DNA of 64,000 bases. It comes from Enterobacter dykesii (lineage in GTDB: Bacteria; Pseudomonadota; Gammaproteobacteria; Enterobacterales; Enterobacteriaceae). Location of the stretch: positions 496,001-560,000 of the forward strand of contig NZ_CP126604.1 of NCBI RefSeq assembly GCF_008364625.2. Reading direction: 5' to 3'. The stretch's first letter is position 1, and each line of letters opens with the position of its first letter. The notes beneath the pieces were generated by a model. The model searched no databases and was not told where the DNA came from. It saw only the letters and a list, made by a program, of their open reading frames with translations. This document shows positions 47,951 to 56,602 of this stretch, piece after piece. The translations under genes were made by a program, and so were the position numbers.

Positions 47951-49072
47951 ATGGCGTATCAACTGAACCTGAACTGGCCGGAATTTCTTGAGAAATACTG
48001 GCAAAAACAACCCGTAGTGCTGAAAAATGCCTTCCCGAACTTTGTCGACCCGATTACCCCGGACGAGCTGGCAGGGCTGGCGATGGAGCCGGAAGTCGAT
48101 AGCCGTCTGGTGAGCCATTTCAACGGCAAATGGCAGGCCAGCAACGGGCCGTTTGAGCACTTTGACGATCTGGGCGAAACCGGCTGGTCGCTGCTGGCGC
48201 AGGCGGTGAACCACTGGCATATGCCCGCGGCGGAGCTGGTGCGTCCGTTCCGCGTTCTGCCGGACTGGCGTCTGGATGACCTGATGATCTCCTTCTCCGT
48301 GCCGGGCGGCGGCGTGGGTCCGCATATCGACCAGTACGACGTGTTTATCATTCAGGGGATGGGCAGCCGCCGTTGGCGCGTGGGTGACAAGCTGCCGATG
48401 CGTCAGTTCTGCCCGCATCCGGCGCTGCTGCATGTCGATCCGTTTGATCCGATCATCGACGAAGATCTGGCCCCGGGCGATATCCTCTATATCCCGCCTG
48501 GATTCCCGCACGACGGCTTTACCCATGAGACGGCGCTCAACTACTCCGTCGGTTTCCGCGGGCCGAACGGTCGCGATCTGATCAGCAGCTTCGCCGATTA
48601 CGCGCTGGAAAACGATCTAGGCGGCGAGCACTACAGCGATCCGGATCTGACCTGTCGCGAACACCCGGGCCGCGTGGAGCAGTACGAGCTCGATCGCATT
48701 CGTCAGATGATGATCGACATGATCGGCAAGCCTGATGATTTCACGAAGTGGTTCGGCAGCTTTGTTTCGACGCCGCGCCACGAGCTGGATATCGCCGCCG
48801 CCGAGCCGCCGTACGCGCCGGAAGAGGTGCTGGACGCGCTGCAGGGCGGCGAAACGTTGTCTCGCCTGAGCGGCCTGCGCGTGCTGAACGTTAACGGCAG
48901 CTTCTTCATCAACAGCGAACAGCTGGAGACGATAGACGCGAAGGCGGCGGATGCGCTGTGCCGCTACACCGAACTCGGCCAGGCTGAGCTGGGCGATGCG
49001 CTGAATAACCCGGCGTTTGTTGAGGAGCTCACCGGGCTGATTAACCAGGGGTACTGGTACTTCGACGAGTAG
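47951..49072 (+). CDS. roxA: RoxA-type JmjC oxygenase (ribosomal protein uL16 arginine hydroxylase)
   Basis: 2-oxoglutarate/Fe(II) oxygenase with the JmjC fold; E. coli RoxA (YcfD) hydroxylates Arg81 of ribosomal protein L16. The 373 residues from MAYQLNLNWP align through their length with YcfD. The iron ligands are H125 and D127 (GPHIDQYDVF) and H187 (GFPHDGF), the same numbers as in E. coli. A C-terminal winged-helix-like domain follows. In E. coli the gene is beside phoPQ; here it stands between a REP element and a terminator, so either it moved or this is a paralogue. The symbol is therefore less certain than the family. Confidence 0.87.
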   Translation: MAYQLNLNWPEFLEKYWQKQPVVLKNAFPNFVDPITPDELAGLAMEPEVDSRLVSHFNGKWQASNGPFEHFDDLGETGWSLLAQAVNHWHMPAAELVRPFRVLPDWRLDDLMISFSVPGGGVGPHIDQYDVFIIQGMGSRRWRVGDKLPMRQFCPHPALLHVDPFDPIIDEDLAPGDILYIPPGFPHDGFTHETALNYSVGFRGPNGRDLISSFADYALENDLGGEHYSDPDLTCREHPGRVEQYELDRIRQMMIDMIGKPDDFTKWFGSFVSTPRHELDIAAAEPPYAPEEVLDALQGGETLSRLSGLRVLNVNGSFFINSEQLETIDAKAADALCRYTELGQAELGDALNNPAFVEELTGLINQGYWYFDE

Positions 49073-49077
49073 TGGAG

Positions 49078-49106
49078 GGCGGCGTTGAGTGAGGCTCAAC
49101 GCCGCC
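49078..49106. terminator. Terminator after roxA
   Basis: GGCGGCGTTGAG and CTCAACGCCGCC form a perfect 12-bp stem with a 5-nt loop, followed by TCGTTT. It lies between convergent stops and can act in both directions. Confidence 0.88.
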
Positions 49107-49110
49107 TCGT

Positions 49111-49296
49111 TTAGACCAGCATATTACACGCCTTCCAGTAGTTCAGAAGTCGTTCGTCATCGCGCTCTTTTTCAGCTTTTATTTTCATCGCCTGCGCCAG
49201 ATTTGCTCGCGACACTTCATGGCCTTTCTGGACGATGTCTAATACCGCTTCACCAAGAGCCAGTGAAATTTCTGTCCGATTATTGCGAATCGTCAT
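49111..49296 (-). CDS. Small helical protein, perhaps YmgB/AriR-like
   Basis: A 61-residue, mostly helical protein (MTIRNNRTEISLALGEAVLD start). The stretch LGEAVLDIVQKGHEVSRANL resembles the LGQAV...SGDNVNNKNI segment of the biofilm/acid-resistance regulator AriR (YmgB), but the match is short. GAGGTATTT lies before the ATG. The 258 nt upstream to the AraC gene contain no further supportable gene. Function unassigned. Confidence 0.6.
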   Translation of the reverse strand: MTIRNNRTEISLALGEAVLDIVQKGHEVSRANLAQAMKIKAEKERDDERLLNYWKACNMLV

Positions 49297-49554
49297 AAAT
49301 ACCTCCTCGTTGGTTGCGTTAATTTAATTATGAAAGAGAAATAACCATCCGGTAATAATTCATCTCATTCTTAATTTTTTATTTCTCTCATTTTCAACGG
49401 GTACGAAAATGAAAAGGGGATATTTTCTTCCTTATGGGCAGTAATAATCTTTCGACTTATACGGGTGCATAATCCCGTTAAGCCCAGAGATTGCCGCCAT
49501 CCCCTGTGAATGGTACTGTTTGACCTGTCCTTTTCCCCATGCAGGCGTGGCATT

Positions 49555-50508
49555 ATGCTCCAGAGTGAAAATACATCAGCGAAACGCCTGTTTTTTGTTG
49601 AGGATTTTCAGCTATTCGGCGAGCGCTATGGCATCGACTATCGTTTTCCCCAGCTAAAAGATGCAGTCGCCACCCGCAGTCCCGTTCTCCAGGGGGACGT
49701 GGAAGAGATGACGCTCTCCTCGGGCGTTTCCCTGACCCACTCCGACGTTCGCGTGTTACAACCTTACGAAACGACCTCTCGCCACAGCAGCCCGCTCTAT
49801 ATGCTGGTCGTGCTGGAAGGGTGCGTCACGCTAACGCTCCGCGGTAACGAGTATGTCGTGCGGTCGGGTATGGCCTTCAGCGCCTGCCTCAGTGAAGAGC
49901 AGATTATGAGCGCGCGGCACGATGCGGACAGTACCCTGAAGACGCTCTCGTTTGGCGTGTACCCCAATGACGCCAGGCATGAAAGCCTGCTGGAAACATT
50001 GCTGCTGGAGTGGCAAAGCCGGAATGCGCCTGCCGTTGTCTGGCACGTTCCCGGATTCGTGCTCTCCGGCATTCAGCATGCACAGCAGCAGGGCGTATGC
50101 GCGTTATCACGCAGACTGCTGCTAGAGGGGCTGATGTATCAACTGCTTGGCCATGGCCTGAATCAGTACCAGCAACACCGTCCCTGTCGACCGGAGCATG
50201 CGCGTCTGGAACGCGTACGGTGCATGCTGGAACAGTCGCCTGAACAGAATCACTCCCTTGCCGAGCTAGCCGCCCTCGCGGCAATGAGCCAAAGCAGCCT
50301 GCGCAGCAAGTTCCGCCAGCGCTATGGCTGCACGCTGTTTGATTATCTCCGCGACTGTCGTCTCGCGCTGGCCCGGCGCTATCTGCTGGAAGGCTATAGC
50401 GTACAGCAGGCGGCGTGGATGTGCGGCTACCAGCATGCCACAAATTTCTCTACCGCATATCGTCGCCGCTACGGTATTTCGCCCGGTGAGGTACGTAAAA
50501 CGCAGTAA
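49555..50508 (+). CDS. AraC-family regulator linked to a siderophore receptor
   Basis: A 317-residue AraC-type activator with an N-terminal effector domain and two C-terminal helix-turn-helices: LAELAALAAMSQSSLRSKFR (about 236-255) and SVQQAAWMCGYQHATNFSTA (about 284-303), with the RYGISPGEV family end. It reads toward a TonB-dependent receptor 139 nt downstream. Regulators of this type (PchR, AlcR, YbtA) bind the imported ferric siderophore and switch on its own receptor. The start is uncertain: the ATG chosen has only a modest ribosome site, and one 45 nt earlier has none. Confidence 0.88.
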   Translation: MLQSENTSAKRLFFVEDFQLFGERYGIDYRFPQLKDAVATRSPVLQGDVEEMTLSSGVSLTHSDVRVLQPYETTSRHSSPLYMLVVLEGCVTLTLRGNEYVVRSGMAFSACLSEEQIMSARHDADSTLKTLSFGVYPNDARHESLLETLLLEWQSRNAPAVVWHVPGFVLSGIQHAQQQGVCALSRRLLLEGLMYQLLGHGLNQYQQHRPCRPEHARLERVRCMLEQSPEQNHSLAELAALAAMSQSSLRSKFRQRYGCTLFDYLRDCRLALARRYLLEGYSVQQAAWMCGYQHATNFSTAYRRRYGISPGEVRKTQ

Positions 50509-50606
50509 TGCACTTTTCCCTTTCCTGCTAACGCTTCCCGTGCGGTTTGTCATCGCGCATAGGTAACCTGGCGGCACGCATAGCCGTTTGCTCTCTCAAA
50601 AAGGTA

Positions 50607-50633
50607 ATAATTCTTATTAACAATAAGAATTAT
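50607..50633 (+). promoter_or_regulatory. Fur-box-like perfect inverted repeat before the TonB receptor
   Basis: ATAATTCTTATT-AAC-AATAAGAATTAT is a perfect 12-bp inverted repeat 14 nt upstream of the receptor ATG. Its AT-rich hexamers resemble an iron-repressed Fur site. At this position Fur would block translation start or early elongation as well as the promoter. Confidence 0.72.
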
Positions 50634-50647
50634 CTCTGGAGAGAGTT

Positions 50648-52738
50648 ATGTTTGCTAAAACGCGTCTGGCACTGCTGGTGGGATGGGTTACCGGAAGTGT
50701 CATTTTTCCTGCGCTGGCGCAGGATGCCCAAAAAACGGATACAGTGGTGGTGACGTCGCAAATGCAGTCTGCGGCCACTAAGCTTGAAACCCCTGATATC
50801 GAAACCCCGCAGTCGGTATCTATCGTCACGCGCGAGCAGTTCGAGGAGCAGGGCGCAACCAGCGTGCGTCAGGCGGTGAGCTACACGCCGGGGGTCTACA
50901 GTAATCAGATCGGTGCCTCAAACCGCTTCGACTATATCGTGCTGCGCGGCTTCTCCGACGGCAGCCTGGATAACATCTATCTCGATGGCCTGAAGATGAT
51001 GGGAGACACCAACTCCCACAGCTCGCTGGTGATCGATCCTTGGTTCCTTGAGAGCGTAGAAGTTGTGCGCGGCCCGGCCTCCGTGCTGTACGGGCGCTCA
51101 TCGCCGGGTGGGATTGTGGCTCTTACGTCCCGTAAACCGTCGTTCGATCCGGGCGGGGAGATCAAGCTGTTCGCCGGGAACAATAACCAGCGCGGGGCGA
51201 TGTTCGACGTCACCGGTGCGGTTGACGATAACGACCGCGTGGCGGTGCGCCTCAGCGGGATGACCCGCTACGCCGATTCCCAATTCGATCCGCTGAAGGA
51301 AGAGCGTTACGCGCTGATGCCGAGCCTGACCTGGCGCATCACTGACAATACCCGTCTGGAACTGATGGCCTATCTGCACCGCGATCCGGAAGGCGGCAGC
51401 CACTCGGGCCTGCCGTATGAAGGGACTGTCGTACCGCACTACGGCAAGAAAATCTCCAACACCTTCTTTGAAGGCGAGGATGATTATGACAAATACGATC
51501 GTCGTGAAAACATGGTGGGCTACAACATTGAGCACATGTTTGACAGCGGCTGGTCGGTGCGTCAGAAGCTGCGCTATGCGCATACCAAAGTGGAATTGAA
51601 CCAGGTTTATGCCGCAGGCTGGCTGAATGAAACCGAGCTTAACCGCGGCTATTCGGGATCCGACGAGAAGATGAATGCCATCACGCTGGATAACCAGATC
51701 GACGGCAGCTTTGACACCTGGGCGGTGAACCACCGCGTGCTGATCGGGATGGATTACCAGGATCGCACGAATAACGTGACGGGTTATTACGGCGGATTTC
51801 CGCCGATCGACGCCTTCAATCCGGTCTATGGCGCGAAGCCGGATTATATTACGCAGTACAGCCAGGAAAAGCACAAGCTGCGCCAGACGGGGTATTACCT
51901 GCAGGATCAGATGTCCCTGGATCGCTGGCGTCTGACGCTAGGCGGGCGTTACGACCGGGTCAGCGTGTCGAATATCGACAGCTTTAACCATACCCGCAGC
52001 GATCTGGATAAGCACAACGTCAGCAGTCGCGCGGCGCTGCTGTATCTGTTTGATAACGGCGTGGCACCCTACGTGAGCTACTCAACCGCCTTTACGCCGA
52101 CCAGCTTTGCAGACGAGCAGGGCAATATCCTGGAGCCGATGAAGGGCAAGCAGTGGGAAGCCGGGGTGAAATATGAGCCTGAGGGGATGAACAGCCAGTT
52201 CAGCGCCTCGGTGTTCCGTATCAATCAGAAGAACATCGCCACCAAGGAGGAGCCAACCGATCCGTACCGTTCGATCGGCGAAATTGAGTCCGAAGGGGTT
52301 GAGCTGGAAGCGATTGGACAGTTGACGGACAGCCTGCGCATGCAGGCCGCGTATACCTATACCGACATTCGCTATAAGAAAAGTAGCCCGGAAGAGCAGG
52401 GAAAACGCGCGGTTTATGCCCCGCGTAACATGGCCAGCGCCTGGTTGAGCTACGACGTCAAAACGGGTCCGCTTGACGGCCTGACCGTGGGTTCGGGCGT
52501 ACGCTATGTGAACGGCGTCACCAGCGATCGTCAGAACACCCATACGCTGCCGTCGTATACGCTGATTGATATGGTGGTGGGGTACGACCTGTCAAAGATT
52601 GGGCTGATGGGGGTCAGCGCGCAGCTGAACGTCAACAACCTGACGGACAAGCGGTACGTGGCGGCGTGTAACTCGCTTTCCTACTGCTACTTTGGCGCAG
52701 AACGCAGCATCTTGGGCAGCGTTTCGTGGAAGTTCTGA
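50648..52738 (+). CDS. TonB-dependent siderophore receptor, FoxA/FhuE-like
   Basis: Outer-membrane receptor for ferric hydroxamate-type siderophores. Of 696 residues, about 24 form the signal peptide (GSVIFPALAQDA). The TonB box is DTVVVT; the plug domain (about residues 45-155) includes SVSIVTREQFEEQG and VEVVRGPASVLYG; a 22-strand barrel follows, ending in F with the NVNNLTDKRYVAAC and CYFGAERSILGSV region that is typical of FoxA, FhuE and FhuA. The paired cysteines near the C-terminus are also a FoxA trait. The substrate among hydroxamates is not decided. Control comes from the Fur-like site and the AraC regulator upstream. Confidence 0.93.
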   Translation: MFAKTRLALLVGWVTGSVIFPALAQDAQKTDTVVVTSQMQSAATKLETPDIETPQSVSIVTREQFEEQGATSVRQAVSYTPGVYSNQIGASNRFDYIVLRGFSDGSLDNIYLDGLKMMGDTNSHSSLVIDPWFLESVEVVRGPASVLYGRSSPGGIVALTSRKPSFDPGGEIKLFAGNNNQRGAMFDVTGAVDDNDRVAVRLSGMTRYADSQFDPLKEERYALMPSLTWRITDNTRLELMAYLHRDPEGGSHSGLPYEGTVVPHYGKKISNTFFEGEDDYDKYDRRENMVGYNIEHMFDSGWSVRQKLRYAHTKVELNQVYAAGWLNETELNRGYSGSDEKMNAITLDNQIDGSFDTWAVNHRVLIGMDYQDRTNNVTGYYGGFPPIDAFNPVYGAKPDYITQYSQEKHKLRQTGYYLQDQMSLDRWRLTLGGRYDRVSVSNIDSFNHTRSDLDKHNVSSRAALLYLFDNGVAPYVSYSTAFTPTSFADEQGNILEPMKGKQWEAGVKYEPEGMNSQFSASVFRINQKNIATKEEPTDPYRSIGEIESEGVELEAIGQLTDSLRMQAAYTYTDIRYKKSSPEEQGKRAVYAPRNMASAWLSYDVKTGPLDGLTVGSGVRYVNGVTSDRQNTHTLPSYTLIDMVVGYDLSKIGLMGVSAQLNVNNLTDKRYVAACNSLSYCYFGAERSILGSVSWKF

Positions 52739-52749
52739 GCCGTTAGCCA

Positions 52750-52825
52750 GCGCCCGGTGGCGCTTCGCTTACCGGGCCTACGGGCGATAAGATGTAGGCC
52801 GGGTAAGGCGAAGCCGCCACCCGGC
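52750..52825. repeat. Inverted pair of REP units (BIME)
   Basis: GCGCCCGGTGGCGCTTCGC with TTACCGGGCCTACGGG (52750-52783) faces GTAGGCCGGGTAAGGCGAAG with CCGCCACCCGGC (52794-52825). They lie between convergent genes. Confidence 0.9.
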
Positions 52826-52836
52826 AAAAAACCGCA

Positions 52837-54252
52837 CTACTCCTCCATCGCAATCACAATCGCTTCACCCATCTTCTTCAGCGCCTCGCGGTTTTTGTCC
52901 GTCGGCGGCAGCGCCACGTTGATCCGCAGGCAGTTGCGGTACTTCCCGGAGGCGGAAAACAGCGACCCGGCCGCGGCCTGAATCTTCAGCCGACACAGCT
53001 GCTTGCTGACGCAAACCATATCCACGTTTTCCGGCAGCTCAATCCACAGCAGGAAGCTGCCCTGCGGGCGCGTGACGCAAATCTCTGCCGGAAAATACTG
53101 CCGCACCCAGCAGGTATAGGTTTCCATATTCTGCTGATAAATCTGACGCATACGGCGCACGTGGCGATGGTAATGGCCGTCGCGAATAAACGCCGCCACC
53201 GCCATCTGCGTGCCCGGCACGTTAAACCCGCCGGCGGCGTATTTCATGTGCATCACCCGGTCGTAGTAGCGTCCTGGCACAATCCAGCCGACGCGCAGGC
53301 CCGGCGCCACGGTTTTGGTAAACGAGCTGCAGAGGATCACGCGTCCGTCGATATCCATCGAATGAATGGTGCGCGGGCGCGGATACTCCGCCGCCAGCTC
53401 GCCGTAAATATCATCCTCAACAATCACGATATCGTGCCGCTGGGCGAGGGCCAGCACCTGCTTTTTCCGCGCTTCCGGCATGATAAACCCGAGCGGGTTA
53501 TTGCAGTTGGGCACCAGGATAACGGCCTTGATCGGCCACTGCTCCAGCGCCAGCTCTAACGCCTCGATGCTGATCCCGGTCTCGGGATCGGTAGGAATTT
53601 CAATCGCCTTGATGTCAAACCCGCGCAGCATCTGCATGGTGCCGTGAAACGACGGCGACTCCACCGCCACGATATCTCCCGGCTTGCACACCGAGAGCAG
53701 GGCAATCGACAGCGCGCCATGGCAGCCGTTGGTGATGACAATCTCGTTCGCTGCCACGGTCGAGCCGCCGTCCAGCATCAGGCGGGCGATCTGCTCGCGC
53801 AGCTCCAGGCGGCCGTCGAGCACGTCATAGCTCAGCATTTCGCCAGGGTTATGCTGCGCGATGCGGCTCATCTCGCGCCACAGGGGCTTCAGGCTCGGCT
53901 GGTTAATATCCGGCGAACCGCCGCCAAAGGAGATCATCTCTTTGTCGGCACGAGCGTCCAGCAGCATCATCACCTCATCCCACTGGGTAACGTCCACGGG
54001 GCGCTGCACCGGGCGCGTCATGGCCGGAACCGGCGGCTGGGCCTTGCGCTGTGAGACAAAATAGCCGGAGCGTGGCTGAGGGGTGATCAGCTGGAGATTT
54101 TCAAGGATCTGATAGGCCTGCTGTATGGTGCTGATGCTCACGCCGTGCTCCTGGCTCAGCGTGCGCACCGACGGCAGACGTTCGCCGCTGCGATACAGCC
54201 CTTGTTCAATGCGTTCTGCCAGAAGGTTGGCCAGATGTTGATAGCGCGTCAT
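52837..54252 (-). CDS. yjiR: MocR-type regulator/aminotransferase YjiR
   Basis: GntR/MocR fusion of 471 residues: an N-terminal winged helix (LPSVRTLSQEHGVSISTIQQAY, about 26-47) joined to a fold-type-I aminotransferase domain. The PLP lysine is in SSFTKTVAPG (about 312) and the cofactor region in VPNCNNPLGF. It is close to E. coli YjiR as I recall it. It is divergent from yjiS, as in E. coli. The 176-nt space between carries repeated ACAGAT motifs, suggesting that YjiR regulates itself and yjiS. The PLP ligand that triggers it is unknown. AGGA stands 6 nt before the ATG. Confidence 0.9.
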   Translation of the reverse strand: MTRYQHLANLLAERIEQGLYRSGERLPSVRTLSQEHGVSISTIQQAYQILENLQLITPQPRSGYFVSQRKAQPPVPAMTRPVQRPVDVTQWDEVMMLLDARADKEMISFGGGSPDINQPSLKPLWREMSRIAQHNPGEMLSYDVLDGRLELREQIARLMLDGGSTVAANEIVITNGCHGALSIALLSVCKPGDIVAVESPSFHGTMQMLRGFDIKAIEIPTDPETGISIEALELALEQWPIKAVILVPNCNNPLGFIMPEARKKQVLALAQRHDIVIVEDDIYGELAAEYPRPRTIHSMDIDGRVILCSSFTKTVAPGLRVGWIVPGRYYDRVMHMKYAAGGFNVPGTQMAVAAFIRDGHYHRHVRRMRQIYQQNMETYTCWVRQYFPAEICVTRPQGSFLLWIELPENVDMVCVSKQLCRLKIQAAAGSLFSASGKYRNCLRINVALPPTDKNREALKKMGEAIVIAMEE

Positions 54253-54274
54253 GCTGTATCCTTTGTTTTCACCA

Positions 54275-54373
54275 TACAGATTGTAAAACCAGTACAGATT
54301 GCCGTAAAAATTGGCATGCAGATACTGTTTTAGCGGATCTGTATGTTAAACAAAAGGTGTTTTTGAGTCTGTA
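54275..54373. promoter_or_regulatory. Repeated TACAGAT sites between yjiR and yjiS
   Basis: TACAGATTG occurs at 54275-54283 and 54293-54301, 18 bp apart in the same direction. Mirror copies ATCTGTA (54337-54343) and GTCTGTA (54367-54373) follow. MocR proteins bind direct repeats of this kind, so this is a likely YjiR site array. Confidence 0.6.
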
Positions 54374-54428
54374 TTGCACAGGTCGATTTCCAGGATGATA
54401 ACCCCACTGGTACAGCGAGGAGAGCATC

Positions 54429-54590
54429 ATGGAATTCTACGAAAATCGTTCAAAACGTCCGTTTGTCGTGTTTGTCTGGATCGGCAAAACGATCTGCAAC
54501 TGGTATCGCATCAACCGCACCCGCCGCATCCTGAGCCGGATGAGCGACGAGCAGCTCAAGGACGTTGGGTTGTCGCGGAATGATGTATGA
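54429..54590 (+). CDS. yjiS: DUF1127 small protein YjiS
   Basis: A 53-codon gene, MEFYENRSKRPFVVF..., ending RRILSRMSDEQLKDVGLSRN-DV. The last 20 residues are the DUF1127 motif, found in small arginine-rich proteins; some relatives in alphaproteobacteria bind RNA or act in phosphate and stress control. The protein aligns with E. coli YjiS (54 residues) and keeps its place beside yjiR. GCGAGGAGAG lies 5-6 nt upstream. It ends in TATGA and the LRxDDI-type tail. Function in enterobacteria is unknown. Confidence 0.88.
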   Translation: MEFYENRSKRPFVVFVWIGKTICNWYRINRTRRILSRMSDEQLKDVGLSRNDV

Positions 54591-54631
54591 GCCACGTCAT
54601 CGCCGGGCGAGCGCAGCGCACCCGGCGATGT

Positions 54632-56020
54632 TCAGCGCAACAGCGCAAGCGTCTGCCGCTTCGGCCTTTGCAGCAATTCCACCGCCTCTTCATACGACCG
54701 CACGTTGTTATAGCCCATCACCAGCCCGTAGCGTTTGCCCGACCCGCGATACCACTCCGAAAGCGCATTGACCTGCAGCTGCTGTTCCTGCCAGCAGCGG
54801 GCGATCTCCCGGTCACCGCTGCCTTTGGTCAGGAACGCCACGATATGCATCCCGCCGTCGTTTTGCTCGGTGAAAAACAGATCGCCATACACCTCGCGCA
54901 GGGCGGCAATCATCCAGTCGCGGCGGGTCTGATACAGCGCGCGCATCTTTTTCAGGTGACGGAAAAAATGCCCTTCGTTGAGAAACGCGGTGAGGATCTT
55001 TTGCGTCAGCACCGGCTGGCCGCTGGTGGTAATGTCCGCGCAGTCGGTAAAGGCCCCGACGCTGCTGGCGGGCATCACCACGTAGCCCATGCGCAGCGAC
55101 GGCATGATGGTTTTACTGAAGGTGCCCATAAAAATCACCCGGTCGTGCTGGTCCAGGCTTTTCAGCGACGGCAGCACCTTGCGGGTGTAGTGAAACTCCC
55201 CGTCGTAATCGTCTTCGATAATCCACGCCTCGTTCTGGCTGGCCCAGTCGAGCAGCTGCTGCTTGCGCGGCAGCGAGAGGGTGACCGCCAGCGGGCTCTG
55301 GTGCGACGGGGTGACGATGGCAAAACGCGCATCGCGATGGTGACGGAGCAGGTATTCCGTGTCGATACCGCAGCGATCGACCGGTACCGTGTGCAGGCGC
55401 GGCACGATCCGCTTGAGCAACTGCTGGCCCATAAAATAGCCCGGATCTTCAAACACCACCTTGTCGCTGCGGCTGGCAAGCGTGTCGAGGATCAACCGCA
55501 GGCTGCCGCTGTAGCCGCTGGTGATCAGCACCTGCTCGGCGCTGCAGGAGAGCCCGCGCGAGATGTTGAGATAGCTGGCGATGGCCTGGCGCAGCGGATA
55601 CCAGCCCAGCACCGGCGGGTTGAGCATCTCCTCCTGACGCATGGCGCGCGTCGCCTGACCTGCCAGCAGCAGCCATTTTTTATACGGAAAGCTGTCGAGG
55701 GCGGGGATGCCGGGGCGCAGAAACCCAGCTCGTTCCCGCTGGCTGATGAGCGATGCCGGGAGCGTGCCGGTGGGCTGTTCCGCGGAGACGTTCTGCGCGG
55801 GCAGCAGAAGATCCGGATTCACCCGCGTGCCGCGCGCGCCCTGGCTCACCAGATACCCTTCCCCCGTCAGAATGGCATACGCCGTTTCGACGGTTTTACG
55901 CGCCACCTTCAGCTCTTCCGCCAGCACGCGGATAGCGGGCACCCTGTCGCCCGGCTTCAGCACGCCGCGCGTGATGTTGTCGCGATAGCGGGAATAAATC
56001 TCGTGATAGCCCGGCTTCAT
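54632..56020 (-). CDS. MocR-type PLP-dependent regulator (PdxR-like)
   Basis: A 462-residue GntR/aminotransferase fusion. The N-terminal winged helix (YRDNITRGVLKPGDRVPAIR, then VARKTVETAYAILTGEGY) leads to a fold-type-I domain with the PLP lysine in GTFSKTIMPSLRMGY (about 290) and EDDYDGEFHY (about 255). It belongs to the PdxR/GabR side of the family and differs from YjiR. It is divergent from an AhpD-like gene 102 nt away; the space contains a 9-bp inverted repeat. The likely role is to control that gene. A long open frame on the opposite strand is an artefact of codon bias. Confidence 0.88.
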   Translation of the reverse strand: MKPGYHEIYSRYRDNITRGVLKPGDRVPAIRVLAEELKVARKTVETAYAILTGEGYLVSQGARGTRVNPDLLLPAQNVSAEQPTGTLPASLISQRERAGFLRPGIPALDSFPYKKWLLLAGQATRAMRQEEMLNPPVLGWYPLRQAIASYLNISRGLSCSAEQVLITSGYSGSLRLILDTLASRSDKVVFEDPGYFMGQQLLKRIVPRLHTVPVDRCGIDTEYLLRHHRDARFAIVTPSHQSPLAVTLSLPRKQQLLDWASQNEAWIIEDDYDGEFHYTRKVLPSLKSLDQHDRVIFMGTFSKTIMPSLRMGYVVMPASSVGAFTDCADITTSGQPVLTQKILTAFLNEGHFFRHLKKMRALYQTRRDWMIAALREVYGDLFFTEQNDGGMHIVAFLTKGSGDREIARCWQEQQLQVNALSEWYRGSGKRYGLVMGYNNVRSYEEAVELLQRPKRQTLALLR

Positions 56021-56056
56021 GTCCTACCTCGTTTCACGCTTTTTGTGTCTTTTTAC

Positions 56057-56097
56057 TATGTCATGAACGGCGTAGATTTGCCGCATCGCATGACATA
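56057..56097. promoter_or_regulatory. Inverted repeat between the MocR gene and the AhpD-like gene
   Basis: TATGTCATG (56057-56065) and CATGACATA (56089-56097) are perfect 9-bp mirror copies whose starts are 32 bp apart, three helical turns. They lie centrally in the divergent promoter region. Confidence 0.62.
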
Positions 56098-56122
56098 TGC
56101 CGCACAAAAAAGAGGAAAGACA

Positions 56123-56602
56123 ATGAGCACTCGCGTTAACCACCATAAAGTCACACCCGTCCTCGCCAACGCGCTGTCCGCCCTGAGCATGGAGGTGGCA
56201 AAAACCTCCATCGACCCGGCGCTGAAGCACCTGATCGACATTCGCGTGTCGCAGCTGAACGGCTGCACCTTCTGTCTGGATATGCACTCGAAAGAGGCCA
56301 AAATCGCCGGCGAGCGCGAGCTGCGCCTGTACCATCTGGCGGCCTGGCGTGAGTCCCCCCTGTTCAGCGCCCGCGAGAAAGCCGCGCTGGCCTTCACCGA
56401 AGCGCTGACCCAGATTGGCGTTCACGGGGTTAGCGACGCGCTGTACCGCAGCGTGGCGGAACACTTCTCGGACGTGGAGATTTCAGAGCTGAACTTCGCT
56501 ATCGTGGCGATCAACGCCTGGAACCGTCTGGGGATCACCTCCCGCATGGCGCCGGGCTCGCTGGACGCGGCTTATGGGCTAAACAAGGCTAACCTGGAAT
56601 AA
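56123..56602 (+). CDS. AhpD-like carboxymuconolactone decarboxylase-family protein
   Basis: A 159-residue helical protein of the AhpD/CMD family. The redox motif is NGCTFCLDMHSKEA (CxxC with histidine, about residues 51-62), typical of AhpD-type thiol peroxidase partners. AGAGGAAAGACA precedes the ATG; the reading frame is open far upstream but that is only the antisense of the MocR gene. It is divergent from, and probably regulated by, the MocR protein. Its last 14 nt overlap the end of the LysR gene, tail to tail. Substrate unknown; a peroxide or reactive-aldehyde role is possible. Confidence 0.9.
   Translation: MSTRVNHHKVTPVLANALSALSMEVAKTSIDPALKHLIDIRVSQLNGCTFCLDMHSKEAKIAGERELRLYHLAAWRESPLFSAREKAALAFTEALTQIGVHGVSDALYRSVAEHFSDVEISELNFAIVAINAWNRLGITSRMAPGSLDAAYGLNKANLE

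Noticed and set aside
54587-56602. A 671-codon plus-strand open frame ending in the AhpD-like gene
   Set aside because: Only the last 159 codons show a family. The rest is antisense to the MocR gene with the arginine/glutamine-rich, low-complexity look of a shadow frame in GC-rich DNA, and a proper ribosome site precedes the internal ATG at 56123.
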